From Methanomassiliicoccaceae archaeon (GTDB lineage: Archaea; Thermoplasmatota; Thermoplasmata; Methanomassiliicoccales; Methanomethylophilaceae): a DNA stretch of 64,000 nucleotides. The position numbers and the translations under genes were made by a program. Location: positions 1 to 64,000 of the forward strand of contig JAEEOP010000038.1 of the NCBI GenBank assembly GCA_016284295.1. Direction: 5' to 3'. Below, piece after piece: positions 16,625 through 24,285 of this stretch (within the stretch, counting starts at the first letter, position 1; each line of letters starts with the position of its first letter). The notes under the pieces were generated by a model. It ran no database searches. It was not told the DNA's origin and was given only the letters and a program-made list of their open reading frames with translations.

Positions 16625-17852
16625 CCGTTATCGAGCAGTCCAGCACACGGTGGCCCTTCACCGATTTGACCTCGATGGTGGCGTTGTCGAGATCCACAAC
16701 ATCGCCTTTGGTCGGGGCCCTCTGCAGCTTGTACATTATGAATCCTGAGACCGAAGGCTCGTCGTACTCCTCCCTGTCGATGTGGATGCCTATGTTGTCC
16801 ATCACATCGTCCAAATTGGCGGCTCCCTTCACGATGTACCTTCCGCCGGTCGTGGCGCTGACGTCCTGCTGGATATAATCGCTCTCGTCCCAGATCTCTC
16901 CGACGAGCTCCTCCAGGAGATCCTCCAGGGTGATTATGCCCCTGGTGCCGCCGTAAGAGTCCAATACCACCGCGAGATGGATCTTCGACTTCTGGAGCTC
17001 GCTCAGCGCATTGGCCACACTGACCGTCTCGGGAATGTACTTCACAGGCATCAGTATGTCGCGAATGGAGAACGAAACCCCAAGCGCGGTGTTGGTGAAG
17101 TAGTTCTTCGCGTAGACCACGCCGATGATGTTGTCGATCGTATCGTCGTATACCGGGATCCTCGAGAAACCGGACGAGGTTATGACCTTCCCGAGCTCCT
17201 CCACGGACTCTTCCACCTCGATGGCGACGATGTCCACCCTGTGGACGTACACCTCTGCAACAGTGATGTCGTCCAGGCGCATGGCGTTCTTGATGAGCTC
17301 GCTCTCGCTCTTCTCCAGAACACCGTCGGACTGGATCTCGTCAATCATCACTTCCAGCTCATCCTCGGTGATGGGCTTCTCCTCGGTGCTCCCGACGAAA
17401 GCGGTCACCTTCATGAAGAACCATGAGATCGGCGTGAATACTACTATGATCCAATGGATCAGCGTGCAGACCGCCATGCAGACCTTCTCGGGCGCCTTCT
17501 TCGCATACGATTTGGGTGCGATCTCGCCGAAGATCAGCAGGAGCAGGGTCATTATGACCGTGGTGGCCAACGCTCCGGTCTCCGCTCCCAGAAGGATGGC
17601 GAACATCGTGGTGGCGATGGTGGTGCCGGCGATGTTGACAAGATTGTTCCCTATCAGGATGGTCGTCAGGAACTTGTTGTAGTTCCCGATGATGTCAAGG
17701 GTCCTCTGGGCCTTCTTGTTGCCCTCGTTGGCCAGCTTCTTCAGCTTGATTTCGTTGACGCTGGTGAAAGCGGTCTCGGACATGGAGAAGAATGCTGAGA
17801 CTATGATAAGCAGGACTATGGCTACGGCGTACGCTATAACTATAGGTTCCAT
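16605..17852 (-). CDS. CNNM/CorC-type membrane protein with CBS domains
   Basis: A 415-residue protein of the hemolysin-C/CorC/CNNM group, tied to Mg2+ or other divalent-cation transport. Residues about 1-150 are a DUF21 membrane domain with three to four helices and the conserved FSMSETAF and FGEIAPKSYAKK motifs. Two CBS domains (about 200-320) follow, with the usual VHRVDIVAIEV and ITLEDLLEELVGEIWDE segments, and then a CorC_HlyC C-terminal domain. The architecture is complete. CBS domains probably sense nucleotide or Mg-ATP. It is divergent from the isochorismatase-fold gene with about 115 nt between starts. Confidence 0.85.
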   Translation of the reverse strand: MEPIVIAYAVAIVLLIIVSAFFSMSETAFTSVNEIKLKKLANEGNKKAQRTLDIIGNYNKFLTTILIGNNLVNIAGTTIATTMFAILLGAETGALATTVIMTLLLLIFGEIAPKSYAKKAPEKVCMAVCTLIHWIIVVFTPISWFFMKVTAFVGSTEEKPITEDELEVMIDEIQSDGVLEKSESELIKNAMRLDDITVAEVYVHRVDIVAIEVEESVEELGKVITSSGFSRIPVYDDTIDNIIGVVYAKNYFTNTALGVSFSIRDILMPVKYIPETVSVANALSELQKSKIHLAVVLDSYGGTRGIITLEDLLEELVGEIWDESDYIQQDVSATTGGRYIVKGAANLDDVMDNIGIHIDREEYDEPSVSGFIMYKLQRAPTKGDVVDLDNATIEVKSVKGHRVLDCSITVKNEQP

Positions 17853-17968
17853 CTCTCAGACACACATCCTATCGCGGACTCCGAAATACATCCGATCCAT
17901 CCTGATTGCTAGGACATATGTGCCGATGTCTAATAACAATATCGTTTTCTACGTACACACATTCATGT

Positions 17969-18484
17969 ATGAGCATGAAGGCACTGGTCGTCATCGGCTA
18001 TCAGAACGATATGGTCTCCGGCCCCATGGGGCACCCGTATGCGAAGATGATCGAGAAGAACATCTGCGACAGGATCGAGTCATATCTCAGGACCAACGGC
18101 GACCTATTCTTCCTGATAAACCTGTTCGAGGACGACTACGAGAGGACTGCGGAAGGGAAGAGGAACCCCGTGAGGCACTGCATCCGCGGCACGCACGGTG
18201 CCGACCTCTACGGAAGGCTCAACGATTACTCCCCCATGGCCCGCATCATCAGGAAGGAGACGGGTGGGTCCTCGGACCTCCTCACCGCTCTAAAGCATTA
18301 CGACGAGGTGGAGCTTTGCGGTCTGGACACCGTCACCGACGTCCTTCCCAACGCCTTACTGGCGAGGGCGGCTAACCCCTCCGCCAAGGTTACCGTGATG
18401 CAGAACTGCGTCGCCGCCAAGGACTCCATGCTGGCCGAGGAGGCCATGGACATCCTCGTCGCCAACGGCGTCAACGTATTATGA
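17969..18484 (+). CDS. Isochorismatase-fold protein lacking the catalytic cysteine
   Basis: A 171-residue protein of the isochorismatase/nicotinamidase superfamily. The N-terminal strand with the conserved Asp (ALVVIGYQND14) and the RGTHGADL loop (73-80) are present. The strand after TVTD (121-124) should carry the catalytic cysteine (usually TDxCV) but reads TDVLP, with Leu126 in its place. A cysteine at 147 is in the following strand, not at the active site by alignment. It is therefore probably not a working nicotinamidase, or uses a different chemistry. The ATG at 17969 is chosen; an in-frame ATG at 17975 is close. Function unknown. Confidence 0.7.
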   Translation: MSMKALVVIGYQNDMVSGPMGHPYAKMIEKNICDRIESYLRTNGDLFFLINLFEDDYERTAEGKRNPVRHCIRGTHGADLYGRLNDYSPMARIIRKETGGSSDLLTALKHYDEVELCGLDTVTDVLPNALLARAANPSAKVTVMQNCVAAKDSMLAEEAMDILVANGVNVL

Positions 18485-19027
18485 TCAATCCGGAAGGTTG
18501 TCCCTGACGCTGTTGATCCTCTTGACCGCCTGGATGTACTTCTCGTGCTCCGCATCGGCGGCCTTCTTGCAATCGAGGAACTGCTCGTGGCAGACCTGCG
18601 CCTGCTTCCTGAGCTCGTCCGCCTCGTCGTAAAGGAGATGCATCTTCTGGTGGACGACCTGGCCGCTATTGTTGGACTTGACCATCTGCTGGTGGTAGGT
18701 CTCCGCCATCTGCTTTGCTCCGCTGATGTCTCCTAGACCGCCGCGCTCCCTCATCATCCTGGCCTTGTCGTTCCACTCGTCCCTCTTGGCCTTGGCCTCC
18801 TGGGCGGTGAGGTTGTAGTCGTCCCTCTGGTCCTTCAGGGCCCTGGCCTCGGACGAGAGCCTCCTGGCCCTCTCCTGCAGCTTATCCCTCTTCTCGGCAA
18901 GGACGTCCGCCTGCTGGTGGTACCTGTCGCGCTCGGCCTTGTGGTTCGCGGCCTCCTTGTTGAGTTCCTTCAGGATATCGTCCAGGGTCCTGAGGTCCTG
19001 CTCTATTGCATCAGAAATCTCGCTCAT
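18485..19027 (-). CDS. Coiled-coil protein
   Basis: A 180-residue, highly charged protein predicted to be almost wholly coiled coil, with repeating Leu/Ala heptads from residue 5 to about 105, a short break (GGLGDISGAK), then a second helix to the end. It resembles the archaeal COG1340 coiled-coil group. These have no defined reaction; structural or chromosome-associated roles have been suggested. The start at 19027 is preferred over a longer open frame because upstream residues are not coil-like. It is divergent from the 78-residue Cys-rich gene and its stop abuts that of the isochorismatase-fold gene (convergent). Confidence 0.65.
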   Translation of the reverse strand: MSEISDAIEQDLRTLDDILKELNKEAANHKAERDRYHQQADVLAEKRDKLQERARRLSSEARALKDQRDDYNLTAQEAKAKRDEWNDKARMMRERGGLGDISGAKQMAETYHQQMVKSNNSGQVVHQKMHLLYDEADELRKQAQVCHEQFLDCKKAADAEHEKYIQAVKRINSVRDNLPD

Positions 19028-19069
19028 GTGACGAAAAGGATAATGAACAACACCGATATATTCTGAACG

Positions 19070-19306
19070 ATGACGAACGAGGCCTACCGCAAGTGCAAGA
19101 CATGCAGGTTCTGCAACCACAGGGACGAAGTATGGGCCTGCGTGATGAATTCGAGATCCACAGCACCGGAGTCGACCTGCGACAGGTACCGTCCCGGATG
19201 CTGCGAGAACTGCTCCAGATACGACGGTTCCATATGCGCCCTGACCGGCGAGGAGAAGTACGAACTGGACGTCTGCACCGAGTACGATCCCTCAGGTACC
19301 CTCTGA
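19070..19306 (+). CDS. Ten-cysteine mini-protein with a tandem repeat
   Basis: A 78-residue protein with ten cysteines (9, 12, 15, 24, 37, 44, 45, 48, 56, 69). Two halves repeat the same spacing: C-x2-C-x(n)-C...C-x2-Y-x-P (CRFC...AC...CDRYRP and CENC...IC...CTEYDP). Each half could bind one Zn2+ or iron-sulfur cluster. No signal peptide is seen, so it is probably cytoplasmic. It ends 15 nt inside the converging DUF5685-like gene. I do not recognise a named family; a metal-binding or redox role is inferred from the cysteines only. Confidence 0.6.
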   Translation: MTNEAYRKCKTCRFCNHRDEVWACVMNSRSTAPESTCDRYRPGCCENCSRYDGSICALTGEEKYELDVCTEYDPSGTL

Positions 19307-20203
19307 CATCCTCTGCTTCCTGTTGGAGAGGACGTTCTTGACACTTGTTCTGGCTGTGGAACTTCCCATCATGACCTTCTTGGCCGAATCCGGGATACCC
19401 ATGTAGACGATGTTGTCGCAGATGCCTGTTCCGGCCCTCATCAGCGGCCTCACCTTGGAATAGGACGTCTGAAGGCTGCCAATCTCCCCGTTGAGCATCT
19501 CCGATAGCTCATAGACGTGCTTCATTCTGAAGTCCGCCGCGTTCGTGTAGCCTGTTTCGGGCAGCAACGGATTGTATGTGCCTTCAGTGAAGTCCTCGTC
19601 CAGGTCGTCTATCGCATCCATCAGGTACACCACCGTGCTCAGCTCCCTGAAGACGTTATCGAGATCCTCGCTGGCGTGCTCCCCTGCGATGTCCCTGAGC
19701 GCACCTATCAGGCCGTTCCCGAAGGTCCTGCCCATCAGGACGGCATCCTTGCAGCCCTGCTGTTCCAGACCCCTCAGCCTGCCGAACCCCTCACCGACCA
19801 TCCTGTCATACTCCGGGTAGAGGGAGACGGCCTTCTCTATCGCTCCTTTCAATGCCGTAGATGCAGCCTTGGACTTCAGCGACGGCTTGTCCGCATCGTC
19901 ATCCTTCAGCTCCCATTTGGTGAGGATCAGGGTGTATCCCGCCATCCTCCTCATGAGGTCCGAATCGGCCTTCGGCCTGTCCAGGACGCATATCCTCTTC
20001 GTCGTGCCCTCAAAATCCAGGACATCCCCCGCTATGGAATTCAGCAGGATCGTGTTGAAGGTCATGTCATAATTGACGGTCAGGGTGCTCCTGAGGTTGA
20101 ACCCCTGCCTCAGCTGATGGCATCCCTCGCAGTAGTACCTCCGGTAGAGCCTGTTGTCCGCAGGCGAGAGCCTGTTGTAGTAAGGGAGGGTGTACCCCAG
20201 CAT
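19292..20203 (-). CDS. DUF5685-like protein
   Basis: A 303-residue protein. The N-terminus (MLGYTLPYYNRL... then YYCEGCHQL) matches the opening of DUF5685 proteins, which have a conserved GY-x2-PY and a YC-x2-C. An acidic motif (MDAIDDLDEDF) in the middle resembles the metal-binding Asp clusters of all-helical prenyl-transferase folds. The start at 20203 is chosen so that the family motif is N-terminal; a GTG at 20224 is the longer alternative. The biochemical role of the family is unknown. It is divergent from the Cys-rich peptide gene, with 145 nt between starts, so they may share a promoter region. Confidence 0.6.
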   Translation of the reverse strand: MLGYTLPYYNRLSPADNRLYRRYYCEGCHQLRQGFNLRSTLTVNYDMTFNTILLNSIAGDVLDFEGTTKRICVLDRPKADSDLMRRMAGYTLILTKWELKDDDADKPSLKSKAASTALKGAIEKAVSLYPEYDRMVGEGFGRLRGLEQQGCKDAVLMGRTFGNGLIGALRDIAGEHASEDLDNVFRELSTVVYLMDAIDDLDEDFTEGTYNPLLPETGYTNAADFRMKHVYELSEMLNGEIGSLQTSYSKVRPLMRAGTGICDNIVYMGIPDSAKKVMMGSSTARTSVKNVLSNRKQRMSEGT

Positions 20204-20287
20204 GACTTCTCTATCGACGGTCACGGATAAAGTTTATCGCAGCGCAGGCCAGCGATACGTCGTTAATGGGATTGTACCATCCGTCAA

Positions 20288-20342
20288 ATATTATATAGGG
20301 CGAAATTGTTAGCCAGAATATCAGAACATCACTGATAAGGTG
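20288..20342 (+). promoter_or_regulatory. Promoter and ribosome binding site of the Cys-rich peptide operon
   Basis: A strong TATA element (ATATTATATA, 20288-20297) and a ribosome binding site (AAGGTGA, 20336-20342) 6 nt before the ATG at 20349. The expected transcript start near 20320 gives a short leader of about 30 nt. A proper ribosome binding site selects the ATG over the in-frame GTG at 20340, and suggests strong translation of the peptide. Confidence 0.65.
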
Positions 20343-20348
20343 AACTTA

Positions 20349-20657
20349 ATGTCCTACGATGCAGAATCCATTGAAAAACTGACAGCAATGTATGAGAGCC
20401 AATCCCCTAACGCATTCATCGCATTCTCCATGGAGGGTCTTCCCCAGGACAACGAGCATGCGGAGCGTTTTGACAAGGGTGCGGACGCGGAGCACAGCGA
20501 ACTCAGCAAGTGCGACTACTGCTGCTGCAGCGACAAGGGATACTGCAACTCATGGGGATGGCACCTCTGTGTCATCGGAACCGTCGTGGTCCTCGTGGCC
20601 TGCTGTTGCTATGCGACGGATGGCTTCTTCGGAGCCTGGCCCTACTGGCCGTTCTGA
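20349..20657 (+). CDS. Nine-cysteine peptide, candidate RiPP precursor
   Basis: A 102-residue peptide with two very different halves. Residues 1-53 are acidic and hydrophilic and carry no cysteine (a leader-like region). Residues 54-102 hold nine cysteines in 33 residues (55, 58, 59, 60, 66, 74, 85, 86, 87), including two CCC triplets. A hydrophobic stretch WHLCVIGTVVVLVACCCY spans 71-88, followed by an aromatic tail (FFGAWPYWPF). A radical SAM/SPASM enzyme follows 51 nt downstream on the same strand. This leader-core layout beside a SPASM enzyme fits a precursor for thioether-bridged peptides (sactipeptide or ranthipeptide type). No family is recognised. The alternative is a small Cys-rich membrane protein whose cysteines bind metal. 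Confidence 0.65.
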   Translation: MSYDAESIEKLTAMYESQSPNAFIAFSMEGLPQDNEHAERFDKGADAEHSELSKCDYCCCSDKGYCNSWGWHLCVIGTVVVLVACCCYATDGFFGAWPYWPF

Positions 20658-20672
20658 GATTGACGATCATCT

Positions 20673-20698
20673 CCGCCGCGTTGCATCGTGCGCGGCGG
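20673..20698 (+). promoter_or_regulatory. Stem-loop between the peptide gene and the radical SAM gene
   Basis: A perfect 8-bp inverted repeat CCGCCGCG/CGCGGCGG with a 10-nt loop, lying wholly between the peptide stop codon and the ATG of the enzyme. A GTG in frame with the enzyme (20688) is in the loop. It likely acts as a partial terminator or processing site that keeps precursor made in excess over enzyme (inference). Confidence 0.55.
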
Positions 20699-20708
20699 GA
20701 CCACCATC

Positions 20709-21830
20709 ATGAAACCCCATATCACCATAGTCATCAAACCCACACTTTTCTGCAACATCGACTGCAAACACTGCTATCACGAACCTTCCGAGAGGATCAA
20801 AGGCAACATCTCCCTGGACAGGGTCGAGAAACTCATCCGCATGGCATCCGAGGAATACCAGACCGCATGGTTCATCTGGCACGGAGGGGAACCCTTGACG
20901 CTGCCGATGTCGTTCTACAAGGAGGCCATCGGCATGGAGGAGAGGTACTTCGGCAAGGATTCCATGCGCTACGGGAACACCATCAACACCAACGGCACCC
21001 TTCTGAACAGGAGGCTGATGGCGTACTGCAGGGAGAAGAAGATCAACGTCGGAGTGTCCTACGAGGGGCCGTACAATAGCATTCTCAGGGAGGAGGATGT
21101 TGAGAAGACGCTGAAGACCCTGTCCGCCAAGGAGAACATGTACTCAGTGAGCGCTGCCGTATCCAAGGATACTGCGACCAAGCAGAAGGAGATCTACGAG
21201 TACTTCAGGGACAAGGACATAACCGTGTCCCTCTCCCCTGTAATCCCCGCAGGATGCGGAAAATGCTACGTCCCGGACACAGAGGAGTTCATCCAGGGGA
21301 GCATAGACGCCTTCGACGAATGGATGTACGACAACACGTCCAGGGTGCCCCTGATGCCCCATTATCTGTACATCCAGAACTATCTCGGCAACCCGGTCCC
21401 CTCGGACTGCGCCCATACATCCTGCCTGACCAAATGGATCTGCATGTACCCCGACGGGTCACTGTATCCATGCGCCAAGGCTTGTCCGAAGGAGTTCTGC
21501 CTCGGTAACATAGACGATATATCATCCATAGCGGATGCCTTCAAGTCCGAAGGGTTCAGGAACATCATAGCGGGATCGATCAAAAGGCGCGAGAAATGCG
21601 CCTATTGCGAGATCTACGATTTCTGCAACGGAGGGTGCAGCGTGGATGCCTGCTACGAGAACGGCCTGGAGGAGAACGGCGGCCAATCATGCGTCGCTTA
21701 CAAGAGGATATTCGCCCACGTGGCATCCGAGATCCAGCACATACTGGACGAGAAACCCGATATGGACCGCTACAACCCGTTCATAAAAGAAGCGGTGATC
21801 GGGAAGCTGATCAATCCGAAGAACGTCTAA
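20709..21830 (+). CDS. Radical SAM/SPASM peptide-modifying enzyme
   Basis: A 373-residue radical SAM enzyme with a C-terminal SPASM domain. The first 4Fe-4S site is the canonical C-x3-C-x2-C (FCNIDCKHC, about 12-19), and FIWHGGEP gives the GGE motif that binds the SAM amino group. The SPASM part carries about ten cysteines (CLTKWICMYPDGSLYPC, CAYCEIYDFCNGGC) that can hold two extra clusters, as in anaerobic sulfatase-maturing and sactipeptide enzymes. No RRE-like peptide-binding domain is obvious. It is next to the nine-Cys peptide and probably modifies it, perhaps by thioether crosslinks. ATG 20709 is preferred; GTG 20688 gives 7 more residues. Convergent with cysK, 21 nt apart. Confidence 0.85.
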   Translation: MKPHITIVIKPTLFCNIDCKHCYHEPSERIKGNISLDRVEKLIRMASEEYQTAWFIWHGGEPLTLPMSFYKEAIGMEERYFGKDSMRYGNTINTNGTLLNRRLMAYCREKKINVGVSYEGPYNSILREEDVEKTLKTLSAKENMYSVSAAVSKDTATKQKEIYEYFRDKDITVSLSPVIPAGCGKCYVPDTEEFIQGSIDAFDEWMYDNTSRVPLMPHYLYIQNYLGNPVPSDCAHTSCLTKWICMYPDGSLYPCAKACPKEFCLGNIDDISSIADAFKSEGFRNIIAGSIKRREKCAYCEIYDFCNGGCSVDACYENGLEENGGQSCVAYKRIFAHVASEIQHILDEKPDMDRYNPFIKEAVIGKLINPKNV

Positions 21831-21851
21831 CCGGCCCCCGACCGCCTTCGA

Positions 21852-22757
21852 TCAATCGTATATCCCGGTGCTCATGTACTTCTCGCCGCCGTCCGGGAGA
21901 ATCGCCAGTATGATCTTATCGGGTTCCTTCTCGGACAGGTCCAGAGCGGCCTTCACGGCCGAACCTGAGGATATTCCGCAGAATATGCCCTCCTCCCTGG
22001 CCATCCTGACCGCAGTGGAGATGGCATCGTCGCCCTTGACCTGGACGACATCATAAAGGAGATCCCTGTCGAAGATGCTCGGGATGAAGTTCGCACCGAT
22101 GCCCTGGATCTTGTGCGGACCGGCCTTCCCCTCGGTGACCAGGGGGCTCTCGGCAGGCTCCACGCCTATGACCTTCGCTTTTGCACCGGCATCCTTGAAT
22201 GCCATCGCGAGACCGCAGGCGGTACCGGCGGTGCCGAAAGCGGAGATCACATAATCAACATCAGGCAGGTCCCTCAGGATCTCCTTCCCTGTTCCGACAC
22301 GGTGGGCCACGGCGTTCATCGGGTTGTCGAACTGCCCGCAGACCCATCCCCCGACCTTCTCGGCGATCTCGTCGGCCTTCCTTATCGCGCCTGCCATGCC
22401 CTCCGCACCAGGAGTGAGCACGACCTCTGCGCCGTAGGCCCTCATCGACTGTATGCGCTCCTTGGACATCGTGTCAGGCATGACGATGACCGCATTGTAC
22501 CCTCTTACGGCGGCGATCATGGCTATCGCTATGCCGGTGTTCCCGGATGTGGGCTCCACTATGGTGCCCCCTTCTTTCAGGACACCCCTGGCGACCGCAT
22601 CGTCTATCATCGACAGGACGGCGCGGTCCTTGATGGAGCCTCCAGGGTTCCCCCTCTCGACCTTGACGTAGACCCTGGTCCCCGCCTTGGGCAACCTGTT
22701 CAGACGTACTATGGGCGTTTCTCCGATCGTTTCAGTGATGTCCCTGTAAACTGCCAT
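21852..22757 (-). CDS. cysK: Cysteine synthase (O-acetylserine sulfhydrylase)
   Basis: A 301-residue PLP enzyme that makes cysteine from O-acetylserine (or O-phosphoserine) and sulfide. The PLP lysine is in GNPGGSIKDRA (Lys43), the substrate loop is PTSGNTG, the phosphate-binding glycine loop is SAFGTAGTACG (usually GTGGT), and the C-terminal Ser loop is CGISSGSA. Length and order are those of CysK. It converges on the radical SAM gene, 21 nt apart. Whether it serves general cysteine supply or is linked to the Cys-rich peptide cannot be said. An AGGTG motif lies just before the ATG. Cystathionine beta-synthase is a less likely reading, because the protein lacks a CBS domain. Confidence 0.9.
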   Translation of the reverse strand: MAVYRDITETIGETPIVRLNRLPKAGTRVYVKVERGNPGGSIKDRAVLSMIDDAVARGVLKEGGTIVEPTSGNTGIAIAMIAAVRGYNAVIVMPDTMSKERIQSMRAYGAEVVLTPGAEGMAGAIRKADEIAEKVGGWVCGQFDNPMNAVAHRVGTGKEILRDLPDVDYVISAFGTAGTACGLAMAFKDAGAKAKVIGVEPAESPLVTEGKAGPHKIQGIGANFIPSIFDRDLLYDVVQVKGDDAISTAVRMAREEGIFCGISSGSAVKAALDLSEKEPDKIILAILPDGGEKYMSTGIYD

Positions 22758-22851
22758 GTCACCTGTGAGCGACGAAACCGTATTTCACGCTTATCCAGAG
22801 GATGGGGCAGGCATCGTCCAACCTAAATACGAGCACCGATGATTACGAATC

Positions 22852-24234
22852 ATGGACTATACGGATTCGGAGGTAACGGCGGTCAGGCTTGCATGCTACC
22901 TGTCCGGATTCATAGCCCCTCTTCTGAGCACGATGATGAACCTGTCCCTGGTGAACATCGGCGAGGAGTTCGGCACAGGCTCGCACGACCTGGCCTACAT
23001 CAATTCTGCATTCCTGTTAGCATCGGTCATCTTCATGGTGCCCTTCGCCAAGCTCTCGGACATCATAGGAAAAAAGATGATGTTCATAATCGGGCTCCAG
23101 ATCCTTGTAGCAGGGTGCGTCGTGGCATCCATATCGCCCTCATTCTGGTGGATCATCATCGGAAGGGCCATCATAGGGGTCGGAGCGGCATCGATGGCGA
23201 CAGTCAGCATATCCTTGCTGACCGACGTCGTCCCCAAGGAGCACAGGGGCTCCGCCATGGGATATCAGACCATGTTCATTTACATGGGCCTGGCCCTCGG
23301 GCCTGCCATAGGCGGCACCCTCAACGACCTCATCGGATGGAGGCTCCTCTTCCTGCTCCCCATCCCGCTGGCCGTAGCTTCGATACTGATTCTGAAGTTC
23401 AGGTTCAAGACCGATATCGCCACCGACAGGGACGGTATCCTTGATACAAGGGGATCCGTCCTGTACGGTCTGGCGGTGCTGTTCAGCATGGCCGGAGTGA
23501 TGAACCTGCCCAACACATGGGCGATAGTCTCCCTCGTGGCGGGACTGATCCTTCTGGTCCTGTTCGTCAGGAGCCAGAGGAACAACGAGCACTGCATCCT
23601 CGACATCAGCCTGTTCAGGATATGGGCGTTCAGCGGATCGTGCATAGCGACGTTCATGAGCTACGCAGCATCGTTCTCCGTCTCGTTCTTCATGGCTCTG
23701 TACCTGCAGAGCATCGGACAGCTGTCCGCCACACAGGCCGGGCTGCTGATGATCGTCCAGCCGGTGATCCAATGCTTCTTCACCCCGTTCGTCGGGAAGC
23801 TCACCGACAGGCTGGAGAAGAAGGCCGTGCTCCCCACATTGGGGATGATAATAACTGGTATCGGGATACTCACCCTGATCTTCTACAATATGAACACGAC
23901 GCTGGAGACAGTGATGGTCACGATGCTGCTGATCGGATTCGGCTTCGCGCTGTTCTCGGCACCGAACACCACGCTCATCATGTCCTCTGTCCCGAAGACT
24001 CATACCAGCGAGGCATCGGGCATGATGGCGGTAATGAGGCAGACGGGGATGATGGTCAGCATGGGCATTGCGATGCTGTTCATATCGACGATAATGGGCT
24101 CCATGGACAACCTAGGACCGGACACCTACGGGCTGTTCCTGGAGGTCATGAAGTACTCGTTCTCGGTCTGCTTCGTGATGTGCATCGTCGGAGCGGTAAC
24201 CTCTGCAGTTAGAGGAACTCCTAAAAAATTTTAA
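22852..24234 (+). CDS. MFS transporter of the 14-helix drug/proton antiporter type
   Basis: A 460-residue membrane protein with about 14 hydrophobic helices. It has MFS motif A (AKLSDIIGKKMM, about 63-74) and motif C-like GYQTMFIYMGLALGPAIGGTL (about 137-157), as in the DHA2 family (EmrB/QacA-like). It probably exports toxic or bile-like compounds using the proton gradient; the substrate is inferred only from the family. It is divergent from cysK (94 nt). A TATA-like element (CCTAAATACG) lies about 27 nt before the ATG, so the transcript is probably leaderless. It ends in TAA, rare in this window. Confidence 0.85.
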   Translation: MDYTDSEVTAVRLACYLSGFIAPLLSTMMNLSLVNIGEEFGTGSHDLAYINSAFLLASVIFMVPFAKLSDIIGKKMMFIIGLQILVAGCVVASISPSFWWIIIGRAIIGVGAASMATVSISLLTDVVPKEHRGSAMGYQTMFIYMGLALGPAIGGTLNDLIGWRLLFLLPIPLAVASILILKFRFKTDIATDRDGILDTRGSVLYGLAVLFSMAGVMNLPNTWAIVSLVAGLILLVLFVRSQRNNEHCILDISLFRIWAFSGSCIATFMSYAASFSVSFFMALYLQSIGQLSATQAGLLMIVQPVIQCFFTPFVGKLTDRLEKKAVLPTLGMIITGIGILTLIFYNMNTTLETVMVTMLLIGFGFALFSAPNTTLIMSSVPKTHTSEASGMMAVMRQTGMMVSMGIAMLFISTIMGSMDNLGPDTYGLFLEVMKYSFSVCFVMCIVGAVTSAVRGTPKKF

Positions 24235-24285
24235 ATACAACTGCTCGAAAACAATCAATTTATACGAAATATTCGATAAAACTAC

